DNA of 64,000 nt from Pedobacter sp. Leaf176 (GCF_001424305.1 NZ_LMPD01000006.1:6490-70489), one strand, 5' to 3'. Counted from the first letter of the stretch, positions 44,425-54,568 are shown. The notes: a model not told the origin generated them from the letters alone. Made by a program: numbers and translations.

Positions 44425-46248
44425 ATGCGCATATTTAAATCCCTTCAAAAATCGTTGTTCTCCAGACTAACGTTTTTACTCTTTTTTGCCTTATCTGCTG
44501 CTCAAGCAAATGCAGCAAATTTAAAGATGGATTTTACGGTATCGATGGAAAATCCTGCTTCAGGAATATATCAGGTACAACTAAACTGTAGCGGATTGGA
44601 AACTAAGCAAACGGATTTTAAAATTCCGGTTTGGATGCCTGGATACTACCAGATTATGGATTACGCCAGCGATGTTATGGATTTAAAGGTTACGGATTTA
44701 ACAGGAAAAAGCGTAAAATGGGAACGTGCGAACCACAATACCTGGCGGGTATATAATGCAAATTCCAGCGCCTTAAAAATTAGCTATGGTGTAAAGACCA
44801 GCCGTTCTTTTGTGGCTACAAATTTTTTGACATCCGATCACGGTTTTATTGCACCACCCGGAACGTTTTTACATGTGGCTAATAAAATAAATACACCGGC
44901 TACAGTTCGGATAATACCCTACACCGGATGGGATAGAGTAGCTACAGGCCTGACGAAAATGAACAATGAATCGTTCACCTTTTATGCGGAAGATTTTGAT
45001 GTGTTATATGACAGCCCGATTTTAATTGGCAAGCTGGAGGAACTTCCAAGCTTCACCGTTAAGGGTGTTCCACATTATTTTATCGGGTATAAACTGGGCG
45101 ATTTTGATAAAGCAGCTTTCATCGCTGATTTGAAAAAAGTTGTTGAAGCTGCTGTGAAGGTAATTGGTGATGTTCCTTTTAAAAACTACACCTTTATTGG
45201 TATTGGCCCTGGTCGCGGTGGTATCGAACACATCAATTCCAGTGCGGTTTCCTTTTCCGGAAGCGATGCCTTGAATACAGTCGATGGCAGGAGAAGTGTT
45301 TTAAGCTTTTTAGGTCACGAATACTTTCATCACTACAACGCTAAACGAATCAGACCAATTGAGTTAGGGCCTTTTGATTATGACAATGGCAGTAAAACAA
45401 ATATGTTATGGGTTGCAGAAGGGGTAACCACCTATTACGATGAAATGTTGTTGAGGTGGGCGGGATTGGAAAGTAGCGAAGACATTTTTAAAAATTTTAG
45501 CAATACAATACAATCTTATGAAAACTCGCCTGGAAGGTATTTTCAAACCGTTAGCCAGGCAAGCTACGATACCTGGAGTGATGGCCCTTTCGGTAGAAAA
45601 GAGGAGGAGGTTAATAAAACCATTTCATATTATGAGAAGGGGCCAATTTTAGCGATGATGCTCGATTTTAAAATCAGGCATGAAACAAAAAACGCAAAAA
45701 CCCTGGATGATGTAATGCGTAAGTTATACTTCGATTATTATAAAAAGCTTAACAGAGGCTATACGGAAGCTGAATTTAAAATTGTTTGTGAAGGCATTGC
45801 CGGAACAAAACTCGATGAGTTTTTCAGCTACGTTTATACCCTAACTACACCAGACTATACTAAATACTTTGATTATGCAGGATTGGCGATTGATGTAAGT
45901 CCAAAACCAATGCCTGGCGGATGGTTGGGTGTAAAAGCCAGTATGCAAAACAAAATTTTGACCGTGCATGATGTGGAATGGATGTCGCCTGCATGGCTTG
46001 AGGGGGTAAGGAGAAATGCTGTGATTTCGAAAATTAATGATAAACCTGCAACAGTCGACTTACTCAATTCTATAAATAAAGATTATAAAGATGGTGACCT
46101 TGTGAAACTTGAGATTTTGAATTCAAAGGGAACCGTTCAGGTTCCGGTAATCTTAGGTACAAAAAGGGACACAAGTTTCGAAATTACACGTAAACCCAAC
46201 CTAAGTCCACTACAAAGGACCATTCAAAAAAGCTGGTTAAGGGAGTAA
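44425..46248 (+). CDS. M61-family peptidase with PDZ domain
   Basis: The 607-residue exported protein (signal to about residue 30, AQANAAN) has an M61 glycyl-aminopeptidase core: the zinc motif LGHEYFHHYNAKRIRP (HExxH) and the distal Glu in MLWVAEGVTTYYDE. Its N-terminal beta-sandwich starts KMDFTVSMENPASGIYQV. A PDZ-like domain lies near residues 490-580 (GGWLGVKA, VISKINDKPA). It cleaves peptides in the periplasm. The gene is convergent with the M1 gene, 2 bp apart. Confidence 0.85.
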   Translation: MRIFKSLQKSLFSRLTFLLFFALSAAQANAANLKMDFTVSMENPASGIYQVQLNCSGLETKQTDFKIPVWMPGYYQIMDYASDVMDLKVTDLTGKSVKWERANHNTWRVYNANSSALKISYGVKTSRSFVATNFLTSDHGFIAPPGTFLHVANKINTPATVRIIPYTGWDRVATGLTKMNNESFTFYAEDFDVLYDSPILIGKLEELPSFTVKGVPHYFIGYKLGDFDKAAFIADLKKVVEAAVKVIGDVPFKNYTFIGIGPGRGGIEHINSSAVSFSGSDALNTVDGRRSVLSFLGHEYFHHYNAKRIRPIELGPFDYDNGSKTNMLWVAEGVTTYYDEMLLRWAGLESSEDIFKNFSNTIQSYENSPGRYFQTVSQASYDTWSDGPFGRKEEEVNKTISYYEKGPILAMMLDFKIRHETKNAKTLDDVMRKLYFDYYKKLNRGYTEAEFKIVCEGIAGTKLDEFFSYVYTLTTPDYTKYFDYAGLAIDVSPKPMPGGWLGVKASMQNKILTVHDVEWMSPAWLEGVRRNAVISKINDKPATVDLLNSINKDYKDGDLVKLEILNSKGTVQVPVILGTKRDTSFEITRKPNLSPLQRTIQKSWLRE

Positions 46249-46250
46249 AC

Positions 46251-48815
46251 TTATTCCTTTAACAAGGCCTGCGCTCTGAATAAATTATCGGTCGACTGCA
46301 GAATTTTATCCTTTAGTTTTGGATTGTAATTGGGTTGCTTATCTAAAAAATCAGTTACGATTTTTTTTGCTTCTGGTGCTTGGTAACTTCCGAATATGGC
46401 CGATAGCCAGGACTGAGGAAAAAATATATCGCCTGTTTGCTGTATTTCTTCTAAAAGCTGCAGGCTTTCGGGTAAATATTTAACAGATGTACTTTGCCTT
46501 AACGGATGGTGCAGGTAAGCCAATGCGGTGGTTACAAAGGCTTCTTTCGCCCTGTTTTTACGTTCCTTTAAACTGTAGAAAAAACCATCTCTTTCTGCCT
46601 GAACCGGAGAAAGTGCCGGCATTAAAAAAATCAGGCGGTTTTTGCGGTCGATGTTTGTAATTCGCTGTAATTGCTGTTTTAAGACGCTTTTAGCCGTATC
46701 CGATTTCAAGGCAATTGATAATGCTAAACTGGTGTAATCTTCGTCAATCAGTTTTACACCTGCCGGAGCTTTTTGCGTTTCCCAAATTTTATAAATGTTT
46801 TTAGCAGCTGAGTCGCTTAAGTAAATATTTTGATAAGAGTTAAAAAGGATTTTCTTGTTATTCGATGCAGTTTGTTGTTCCATGGCCTTCCATAGTGCAT
46901 TTTCGAGAATTGTACTCATCGCCAAACGATTTTTCGGGTTGGTAAAAGTCCAATACAGGTTATTGATGTAGCCGGTAACCAAACGCAAATTCATTTCATT
47001 TTTTTCAACTGGTAAAATTCTGATCAAAAAATTTAAGAGTTGCGGTGGCGTTAAATATTTGCCTGCCAGCGTACTTTCATAAGCATTTATATATACAGAT
47101 GCCCTTTCTAGTGGGTTATCCAGCTTATCGAAATTTTCCAACATCATTTTATCTTCAGGGAACAATCCATAACCTGCTCCATCTGCATTGAACAGGATAA
47201 ATGAAGGCTTCTCTAAATTTTTAGCTTCTAATAAATCGATAGAAGTACCTTTAATATTAACAGAAATTGTTTTGCTATGATCAGGATAAAAAAGTTTCAC
47301 ACTGAATATTTGCGGCCAAACTCTGGCATTTCCGCTTTCGGGCTGCTGTGAAATGCTGAAGCTGCTAATTTTATTTCCATTGTAGCTAACCTGGTAATCA
47401 AAAACCGGACGCCCAGGCAAATTCACCCAAACCTTATTCCATTCGTATAAATCAATTTTGCTGTATTTACTTAGAATCGAAATGAGTTCGTTCCAGTCGG
47501 CATTACCATAACCGTATTTTTTCAGGTATTCCCTAATGCCTTTCTGAAAGTTGTCCTTCCCCATGAGCTGCTCCAGTTGCCGCATCATAACCGGCGCTTT
47601 ATGGTAAATAATGTTACCATACATGGAACCTGCATCCTGCAAATTATCCAGTTGCTGGCGAATGGGATTTGCGCCTGCTGTTCTGTCCACACCGTATGCG
47701 GCAGGGTAATGGTCCTGAAGAAATTTAAGATCGAAGGTGTTCTTTCCCATTAGTTTTTCTGTTACCTTATCCGCCATAAAGTTTGCGAAAACTTCCTTCA
47801 TCCAAACGTCGTTAAACCACTTCATGGTGACTAAATCTCCAAACCACATGTGTGCCGTTTCATGAGATATAAGATTTGAGCGTGAAATAAACTGGTCGCG
47901 GGTAGCGCCTTCATCTAAAAACAAGGATGATGATTTATATTGAACTTCACCCGGATGTTCCATGCCACCAAACTGAAAATCGGGAATGGCAATGAAACCA
48001 ACCTTTTGAAACGGAAAGGGAATGTTAGTCCAGTTTTCTAAAAACTCAATTGCTTCTTTATGTGCAATAAACACTGAATCTACGCTCAGTTTGATTTTTT
48101 TGGCATCCGTTTCCCTGTGAAGAAATTCCATAGTACGATTGCCGGTGTTTTGCTTTAAGGTACTAAACCGGCCTGCAGCAAATGAAAAAAGATAGGTTGG
48201 TAATTTATCTGATTTAGCGAAACGGTATGTTGTGCTTAAATTTGTCGACACCGAATCTTTTTTTGAACCATTTGCAAGTACCTTCCATTCCTTGGGTACC
48301 GTTAAACTCAAAAGAAACTGCGCTTTTAAATCGGGTTGGTCGAAACAAGGAAAAACCGTTCGGGCATGGTCTGGCACGAACAAAGTATACAAATAATCGG
48401 GGTTTCTATTAAGCGATTCATTACCAGCAATAAATTGAATGTCAATTTTATTAGAAGATTTCTGCAGGTATTTTTTTTCGATGATTAAATGTTCTTGCCG
48501 TAGCGTAATGTCGCTTGTTTTGCCGTTAACGACAATGGTTTTAATGTGCTTTGCATCTTGCTTAAAATCCAGTTGAAGCAAGGATGGTACATCTTTTAAA
48601 TCGAATCTGATTTCTTCAGTGGCAACAATCTCTGTGCTTTTATCTGCCGGTATGGTGAAATGAAGTTTGTATTGAATGTTATCAATCATCGCCTTGCGCG
48701 ACTTTGCCAATGACAGGGAAACACCGGTTTCTATGGCTGGATTATGAACAGTTTGGGCGAATAAACCTGAACTGATAAGCAGTAATGATGACAGGAATTT
48801 AATGGATGATTTCAT
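46251..48815 (-). CDS. M1-family aminopeptidase
   Basis: The 854-residue exported enzyme (signal ending GLFAQ) has the exopeptidase motif FGGMEHPGEVQ and the zinc site SHETAHMWFGDLVTMKWFND continuing to VFANF (HExxH-x18-E). The C-terminal helical half is normal for ERAP/PepN-like enzymes. It lies 16 nt after the transporter gene and is the last gene of the pxp operon, so it may release amino acids from peptides in the same pathway. Confidence 0.9.
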   Translation of the reverse strand: MKSSIKFLSSLLLISSGLFAQTVHNPAIETGVSLSLAKSRKAMIDNIQYKLHFTIPADKSTEIVATEEIRFDLKDVPSLLQLDFKQDAKHIKTIVVNGKTSDITLRQEHLIIEKKYLQKSSNKIDIQFIAGNESLNRNPDYLYTLFVPDHARTVFPCFDQPDLKAQFLLSLTVPKEWKVLANGSKKDSVSTNLSTTYRFAKSDKLPTYLFSFAAGRFSTLKQNTGNRTMEFLHRETDAKKIKLSVDSVFIAHKEAIEFLENWTNIPFPFQKVGFIAIPDFQFGGMEHPGEVQYKSSSLFLDEGATRDQFISRSNLISHETAHMWFGDLVTMKWFNDVWMKEVFANFMADKVTEKLMGKNTFDLKFLQDHYPAAYGVDRTAGANPIRQQLDNLQDAGSMYGNIIYHKAPVMMRQLEQLMGKDNFQKGIREYLKKYGYGNADWNELISILSKYSKIDLYEWNKVWVNLPGRPVFDYQVSYNGNKISSFSISQQPESGNARVWPQIFSVKLFYPDHSKTISVNIKGTSIDLLEAKNLEKPSFILFNADGAGYGLFPEDKMMLENFDKLDNPLERASVYINAYESTLAGKYLTPPQLLNFLIRILPVEKNEMNLRLVTGYINNLYWTFTNPKNRLAMSTILENALWKAMEQQTASNNKKILFNSYQNIYLSDSAAKNIYKIWETQKAPAGVKLIDEDYTSLALSIALKSDTAKSVLKQQLQRITNIDRKNRLIFLMPALSPVQAERDGFFYSLKERKNRAKEAFVTTALAYLHHPLRQSTSVKYLPESLQLLEEIQQTGDIFFPQSWLSAIFGSYQAPEAKKIVTDFLDKQPNYNPKLKDKILQSTDNLFRAQALLKE

Positions 48816-48831
48816 TATTAATTCAAAAAAA

Positions 48832-50013
48832 TTAAGGATTTAACATTTGCATAATTGTGCCGTAGCCCATCCAAATCATCGTTATAACAACGGCACTGCC
48901 GGCAATGGTTAGCCAAAGCGGTTGTTTATAGCTTGAAATGATTTTGGTTCGATAGGCAGCTACCAGCATGACGCCCAAGGCTATTGGTAAAATTAAGCCA
49001 TTTATGGCGCCTACAGCCAATAAAACCTTTATGGGTTTGCCAATCAGCACAAATATTAAGCAGGAAATTAGAATAAAAGCGATGATTATTTCCCGGTTAT
49101 ATTTTAGGATAAGCGGATGAAAACTCTTAATAAAAGAAACGGAGGTATATGCAGAGCCCACAACGGATGAAATTCCTGCCGCCCAGATAACAACGCCGAA
49201 AACCTTATAACCAAACTGACCGCTTGCCAGTTTAAATACAGATGCTGCAGGGTTAGCGGGGTCCAAATGTGCACCAGTACTTACGACGCCCAGGGCGGCA
49301 ATAAATAACAGCAGGCGCATGATGGACGCCAAACCTATCGCACTTAAGGCACCTTTGTTTACTGCCGGTAGGTTCTCCATACCGGTCTGCCTGGCATCAA
49401 GTAAACGATGTGCTCCCGAAAAGGTAATATAACCGCCAACGGTACCGCCAACAATTGTAAGGACGGCCGTAAAACTAAATTGTGTTGGATTGACAGCGCG
49501 AATGGCTGCTTCTGCTAATGGCGGGTTGCTAATCCAGGCAATAAACAAAGCAAGAAAAATTTTTAGAATGCCCATGGTTTTTGCGAAAGCATCCATTGCT
49601 TTTCCGGCTTCTTTATATACAAATATACCGATTGCTATAATTGCACTGATCACCGCACCTTGCGCAACGCTTATTCCAAATAAAACATTTAAACCCAAAC
49701 CGGCACCGGCGATGTTTCCTATGTTAAAAGCCAATCCGCCTAAGAAAACCAGGAAGGAAAGAAAATAGCCTAAACCCGGAAAAACCTTGTTTGCAATGTC
49801 CTGAGCTGGCTTATCAGCAACCGCTATGATTCGCCAGATGTTTAATTGGGCGATTGCATCGAGTAAGATCGATAGTAAAATTACAAATGCGAAGCTGGCG
49901 CCTAATTGCTCTGTAAAAACCGCTGTTTGAGTTAAAAAACCAGGTCCGATGGCTGATGAAGCCATTAAAAATGCGGCACCAATTAAGACGCTCCAATTGT
50001 ATTTTTTCTTCAT
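48832..50013 (-). CDS. NRAMP-like membrane transporter
   Basis: The 393-residue protein has about eleven membrane helices. GAAFLMASSAIGPGFLTQTA and AQLNIWRIIA at the start resemble the NRAMP fold (helix 1 in the family usually has DPGN; here AIGPG, so metal specificity is doubtful). It overlaps pxpA by 4 nt (ATGA). In many genomes an NRAMP-like protein accompanies pxpABC, possibly importing 5-oxoproline or a cation; this is inferred. Confidence 0.8.
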   Translation of the reverse strand: MKKKYNWSVLIGAAFLMASSAIGPGFLTQTAVFTEQLGASFAFVILLSILLDAIAQLNIWRIIAVADKPAQDIANKVFPGLGYFLSFLVFLGGLAFNIGNIAGAGLGLNVLFGISVAQGAVISAIIAIGIFVYKEAGKAMDAFAKTMGILKIFLALFIAWISNPPLAEAAIRAVNPTQFSFTAVLTIVGGTVGGYITFSGAHRLLDARQTGMENLPAVNKGALSAIGLASIMRLLLFIAALGVVSTGAHLDPANPAASVFKLASGQFGYKVFGVVIWAAGISSVVGSAYTSVSFIKSFHPLILKYNREIIIAFILISCLIFVLIGKPIKVLLAVGAINGLILPIALGVMLVAAYRTKIISSYKQPLWLTIAGSAVVITMIWMGYGTIMQMLNP

Positions 50014-50771
50014 TTTCTTGGTGCCCGAATTGATATGCCTTCAAATTTTAGTTTTTCAGAAATTGCTTTTGCAAATTCTACCGCATGTAAGCCATCTCCA
50101 TGCAGGCATAGTGTTTCTGCTTTCAGATCTATTTTTTGATTGTCTGTAGCAATAACCTGTTTGTTTCTTACCATCAATAAAACTTGTTCAATTGCTAGTT
50201 TTTCATCGATAATCATTGCATTTTCTTCAGTTCTCGGTGTAAGCTGACCATTGGGCTGATAAGTACGGTCTGCAAATACCTCTGATGCTGAGACTAAACC
50301 TAAGTTTTCAGCGGTATTTACCATTTCGCTTTTGGCTAAAGCATACAGTATTAAAGTCGAATCGAAATCAAAAATTGCCTGGGCGATGGCTTTCGCCAAT
50401 GAAGCATCGGATGCAGCCATATTGTATAAAGCGCCATGCGGTTTCACATGATTGAGTTTTCCGCCGGCAGCTTTAACAAAGCCATAAAGGGAACCAATTT
50501 GATAAAGTGTAATTTGATACGCTTCGTTCGGGCTTATCTTCATGTTCCGACGGCCGAATCCTTGTAAATCGGGTAGGCCAGGGTGTGCGCCGATAGCCAC
50601 ACCTTTTTTGATTGCCAGATTTACTGTTCGCTGCATAACGTTGGGGTCGCCGGCATGGAAACCGCAGGCTATATTTACCGATGATATGTAATCCATTAAA
50701 ATTTCATCATTTGGCATCTGGTAGTTACCAAACGCTTCGCCCATGTCACAATTTAGGTCGATACTTTGCAT
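50010..50771 (-). CDS. pxpA: 5-oxoprolinase subunit A (LamB/YcsF)
   Basis: The 253-residue protein begins SIDLNCDMGEAFGNYQMPND with VNIACGFHAGDP and HVKPHGALYN, the strong signature of PxpA. With PxpB and PxpC it hydrolyses 5-oxoproline to glutamate using ATP. The gene order pxpB-pxpC-pxpA-transporter is tight. Confidence 0.93.
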   Translation of the reverse strand: MQSIDLNCDMGEAFGNYQMPNDEILMDYISSVNIACGFHAGDPNVMQRTVNLAIKKGVAIGAHPGLPDLQGFGRRNMKISPNEAYQITLYQIGSLYGFVKAAGGKLNHVKPHGALYNMAASDASLAKAIAQAIFDFDSTLILYALAKSEMVNTAENLGLVSASEVFADRTYQPNGQLTPRTEENAMIIDEKLAIEQVLLMVRNKQVIATDNQKIDLKAETLCLHGDGLHAVEFAKAISEKLKFEGISIRAPRK

Positions 50772-50788
50772 GAAGAATGATTTTAGCT

Positions 50789-51781
50789 TTAAAATTTACT
50801 TTCTATAGCGAGTTTAAACTTTTCTAACTCTTTTTCTTGAGCAATATACAGGATTTCTGCATCATCCCTGCTGATTTCGGTAAAGCGTAGGCTGTCGTTT
50901 GGCTTTAACTGTGCACATAAGGGCAAATCGACCGCTGCAACCTGTCCGATTCTCGGATAACCTCCCGTAGTCTGGCAATCGGCCATCAGCAGAATCATTT
51001 CACCAGCTCCGGTAACCTGGATTGTGCCCGGGCAAACCGCCGTACTTAAGAGTTCATCTTGCTTTCTTCTGGAGATTTTATTCCCTGAAATTTGAATGCC
51101 CATACGGTTGCTATTTAAGCCAACAGAAAAATCTTTCGAAAGAAAATTAATTATTGAATCGCTGTTGAACCATGTAAATTCTTCGGCAGGGAAAATGCGT
51201 ATTGTGTTTCTGTCAGCGGGTAAGAAGTAGGAGCGGGGAATGTACCAGGAGGGCCAGGAAATCTGCGTGCCTTTTAAACTTTTGATAATACTTTGAGATA
51301 AGGAACTGATATTTTCTGCATTGAATAAACGGTCGCCGGTTTTTAAACTTCTCCCATCTAAGCCCCCAAAATTACCGAGTAAATAGGTGCTTTTACTTTC
51401 CAGAGCCTCGGGTAAATCAAAACCACCGGCTATGGACAGATAAGTTGTTGCACCTTCAGGATTATTAATCAGTTTTATTATTGTACCTGCCGGGAGAAAC
51501 ACCGGCCGCTCTGAAGGGAGTTTAAGGCCATTTGCTATTAAAAATGCACCATCGCCGGCGTAAGCGATCAAAATATCAGTTTCGGCCCGGAATTCTGCCG
51601 CCGCATAAGTAAATTCCAGGCTTGCAACATCCTCATGGTTTCCGATAGCAATATTTGCAATCCTGGCGGATAAATTGTCGAGCGTTCCGGAAAGGGGAAC
51701 AGCCTGATCCAGGTAATTTTTCCTTCCATTATCCTGAACGGTAGTTAGTATGCCTGGTTTTGAAAAGCTAATTTCCATCAT
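50789..51781 (-). CDS. pxpC: 5-oxoprolinase subunit C
   Basis: The 330-residue protein has the KipA/AHS2 pattern: GILTTVQDNGRKNYLDQAVP, GTLDNLSARIANIAIGN, and QTTGGYPRIGQVAAVDLPLC. Start ATG overlaps the stop of pxpB by 4 nt. Confidence 0.92.
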   Translation of the reverse strand: MMEISFSKPGILTTVQDNGRKNYLDQAVPLSGTLDNLSARIANIAIGNHEDVASLEFTYAAAEFRAETDILIAYAGDGAFLIANGLKLPSERPVFLPAGTIIKLINNPEGATTYLSIAGGFDLPEALESKSTYLLGNFGGLDGRSLKTGDRLFNAENISSLSQSIIKSLKGTQISWPSWYIPRSYFLPADRNTIRIFPAEEFTWFNSDSIINFLSKDFSVGLNSNRMGIQISGNKISRRKQDELLSTAVCPGTIQVTGAGEMILLMADCQTTGGYPRIGQVAAVDLPLCAQLKPNDSLRFTEISRDDAEILYIAQEKELEKFKLAIESKF

Positions 51782-52503
51782 CGCCTTAAGTCATTAAATT
51801 CCTGCAAGCTAAGGGATTGGAATTTTACTTCATCGCCCGCCTTCAACAGTGATGGCTGTGGACGGTTTGCATCGAACATTTTTAATGGTGTTTGTCCGAT
51901 AATCTGCCATCCACCGGGTGTTTCCAAAGGATAAACGCCTGTTTGCTTTCCGGCGATGCCCACACTTCCTGCCGGAACTGCTGCTCTGGGTTTTAATTTT
52001 CTTGGCGAAGCCAGCCGTTCATCCATTCCGCCTAAATAAGCGAAGCCCGGCACAAAGCCAATCATGTAAACCTTATAAGTGGCAGCGCAATGCAGATTGA
52101 TAAGCTCTTCAATAGAAAAGTTCGTTATACCTGATACCTCTTCTAAATCCGGACCGTATTCCCCGCCATAATAAACCGGCAAAGTAATTAGCTTTGAGGC
52201 ATCGGAAACATCGTTCTGATTGTTGCTTTTGAGAGATTTTAAATAATTTGAAACTTTATCAAAACCATTTTCTCCAGGCAAATCACTTTTCATTACCCGC
52301 AGTACATCGTAAAAAATACTTAATGTTGTGTAAGCAGGGACGCTGTTAGTAAAGCCCATAAAGGGTTTGCTGTTCAGCAAACGACCGAAATTACTGATTT
52401 TGGATGCTGTAGTTCCATGAATTTCATGTCCGAAAACAAGCGTGACAGCTTGTTCATTCAAAGCATAAATCTTAAATTCTTGTTCAGTATGCGGAATCGA
52501 CAA
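51778..52503 (-). CDS. pxpB: 5-oxoprolinase subunit B
   Basis: The 241-residue protein matches KipI/AHS1: FTNSVPAYTTLSIFYD, LPVYYGGEYGPDLEEVS, GFVPGFAYLGGMDERLASPR and TPGGWQIIGQTPLKMF. It is the first gene of the operon; the promoter probably lies in the AT-rich 52504-52696. Confidence 0.93.
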   Translation of the reverse strand: MSIPHTEQEFKIYALNEQAVTLVFGHEIHGTTASKISNFGRLLNSKPFMGFTNSVPAYTTLSIFYDVLRVMKSDLPGENGFDKVSNYLKSLKSNNQNDVSDASKLITLPVYYGGEYGPDLEEVSGITNFSIEELINLHCAATYKVYMIGFVPGFAYLGGMDERLASPRKLKPRAAVPAGSVGIAGKQTGVYPLETPGGWQIIGQTPLKMFDANRPQPSLLKAGDEVKFQSLSLQEFNDLRR

Positions 52504-52696
52504 GGCTGGTTAATATTAAGTTAAGACTTTGAATATATAAAATTCAATTCTTTTTTCGATGTTTAATTGTTGTTGATTAACTTTTCAAATGTTAGATTCA
52601 TCCAAATCTATATTTACATTTATAATAATTGGGGTGTTTAGAAGCAAAAAAAAATACCTTAATTTGTTTTAGGAGAACCATTTAAAAACGTCGCTC

Positions 52697-53119
52697 ATGT
52701 TTAAAGATCCTTTCTCATTTTATGGTCGAATTCGTCGTACTGAATTTGGCCTCACCTACTTACTTTACATGATTTGCTATTTCTTTGTCCTTATTTTTAA
52801 TGAAAAAGGTGTAGACTGGATAGGCATTATATTACTGTTACCATTGTATCTTCTGGTATCTCAGGGGGCAAAACGTTGCCATGATTTAGGGAAATCAGGC
52901 TGGTGGCAATTGATACCGTTTTATGGATTTGTAATGATGTTCGGTACAGGAGACTATGGTCAGAATGATTACGGCGACAACCCCAAAGGAGAGGGCAACG
53001 TTTACGATAATCCATTTGGTTATGATGTGAAGACTGGAAAAATGATTGAACAGGAAACACAGCTATTGACGTTAGAACCAGATGACATTGAGCATAATAA
53101 TTCGGCAAGCATTAAATAA
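52697..53119 (+). CDS. DUF805 membrane protein
   Basis: The 140-residue protein starts DPFSFYGRIRRTEFGLTYLL, has three or four membrane helices and the family motif GAKRCHDLGKSGWWQLIPF. The acidic tail is soluble. The function is unknown. Confidence 0.85.
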   Translation: MFKDPFSFYGRIRRTEFGLTYLLYMICYFFVLIFNEKGVDWIGIILLLPLYLLVSQGAKRCHDLGKSGWWQLIPFYGFVMMFGTGDYGQNDYGDNPKGEGNVYDNPFGYDVKTGKMIEQETQLLTLEPDDIEHNNSASIK

Positions 53120-53314
53120 TTTGCGAATTCAGAGTTATAAGCCCAGTCTTTTTAAACAAATTTATTTCATTAATCAGCAGTAAGTTAACTTTAAACGACG
53201 AAAATTCTTTTCCAATTATTTGCTTGCTAAAAATATTAGTATATTTTTGCCGTTCTAACAGTAGTTTAATTAATGATACTGTTGTTTGCTACGAAGATTA
53301 ATTGAAGATAATTT

Positions 53315-53629
53315 ATGACGGTTACGGTACTTGCTATTACAGAAACTGATTTTGTTCCGGATATCTCGCTTTCCAAAATAATGAATGAACGCTTAAAACA
53401 GGCGGCAGCAGAATTACAGGATATTCATTTGCAGGCGATGTTATCTGTAGGGCAACCAAAAGACGACCTGGTTATTTACATAAGCTATAATCCTAAATAT
53501 ACCATCCGTTTTCGTGTTGTAAACGATGTGCCTGAGGAAGTTGAAAATTTCGTTGCCTATACTTGTGGTAATCTTGGTTACATAAAATGGAAAACCAATG
53601 TGGTGAACATTTTTAAGGGAAATGAATAA
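53315..53629 (+). CDS. Hypothetical protein upstream of the CoiA-like gene
   Basis: This 104-residue alpha/beta protein (LAITETDFVPDISLSKIMNE, YISYNPKYTIRFRVVNDVPE) has no family I recognise. It overlaps the CoiA-like gene by 8 nt, so the two are translationally coupled and probably act together. Confidence 0.6.
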   Translation: MTVTVLAITETDFVPDISLSKIMNERLKQAAAELQDIHLQAMLSVGQPKDDLVIYISYNPKYTIRFRVVNDVPEEVENFVAYTCGNLGYIKWKTNVVNIFKGNE

Positions 53630-54302
53630 TAGGGGTGAAAAAATCATTGACATAGGCTCAACTGAAGCATCGCTAAATCTGCCACAGCTTCGGTTTCCGG
53701 AGAAATATTACAAAGAAAGTATCTGGCACAGAAACTGGAAAAAAGCTTTTCCCCTAGATTATCGGGAGAAAAGTTTTTGTTGCCAAACCACCGGGGAGTT
53801 GCATCGTGCAGATGTTTTTACACCTTGCGGAACGGTAATAGAATTTCAGAATTCGCCGATTAGCCTTACTGAAATGAAGAGTCGGGAAGGTTTTTATTCA
53901 AAAATGATTTGGATACTCAATGGCAAAAAGTTCAAAGGATTTAAAATTCTGAAGAACCTGCCCGATCCTGAAAACCCAAGTTTAGATGGTTACGAATTTA
54001 GAAACAGCGACCATTTATCTATGGTTCGCAAAGCAGCTATTTTGAATGGCGATGCTGCGCCAAAGGTTTTGAATTTCCAGCACCCGGAGCTTAAAGGCTT
54101 AAGCATGACCTCAAACTTTTATCATTTTTGCTGGAAACAACCTCATGCCGTGTGGTTTTGCGCAAAGGCGCCAATCATAGTAGATTTGGGCGGTCATTTT
54201 CTTTATAGAATGAGAATAAGGAAACAAATTTCGGGTGATTATCCTTACCTTGAAATGATTAGCCGCAAAACTTTTATTGAAGGTTTCCTTTGTTTTGGAT
54301 AA
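53622..54302 (+). CDS. CoiA-like competence/nuclease protein
   Basis: The 226-residue protein carries HRADVFTPCGTVIEFQNSPI, SLTEMKSREGFYSKMIWILN: the conserved H-AD / EFQ-S / R--Y----WIL core of CoiA, a Vsr-like endonuclease fold. CoiA promotes recombination during DNA uptake in Firmicutes. No zinc-finger N-terminal region is obvious; Cys residues at CCQTTGELH may replace it. The role here is inferred. Confidence 0.7.
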   Translation: MNNRGEKIIDIGSTEASLNLPQLRFPEKYYKESIWHRNWKKAFPLDYREKSFCCQTTGELHRADVFTPCGTVIEFQNSPISLTEMKSREGFYSKMIWILNGKKFKGFKILKNLPDPENPSLDGYEFRNSDHLSMVRKAAILNGDAAPKVLNFQHPELKGLSMTSNFYHFCWKQPHAVWFCAKAPIIVDLGGHFLYRMRIRKQISGDYPYLEMISRKTFIEGFLCFG

Positions 54303-54346
54303 TTACAACAGGGAATTGCTTTTAAAATATTTATAAAAATTAATTA

Positions 54347-54410
54347 GCCACGGAAGCACAGAAATCACGGAGGAGATTAAAGTTTTTTCGTCTTTTCGTG
54401 CTTCTGTGGC
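54347..54410. repeat. Interspersed inverted-repeat element
   Basis: GCCACGGAAGCACAGAAA and TTTTCGTGCTTCTGTGGC are inverted arms (two mismatches) of a 64-nt hairpin. It resembles short palindromic elements dispersed in Bacteroidota genomes. Confidence 0.6.
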
Positions 54411-54568
54411 AAACATAATGCTTAGGCATGTGCAGAAAGAGGCAGAATTGTAAAAGAAAAGTTAAAAGCGATTTCCCTGCTGATTACAATTTCGTTTAAT
54501 TTTCCTGCCAATTCTAATAAATTAAAACATTTCCAACAATTTTTAGCTTATTCTATAAACTCAGGTTT

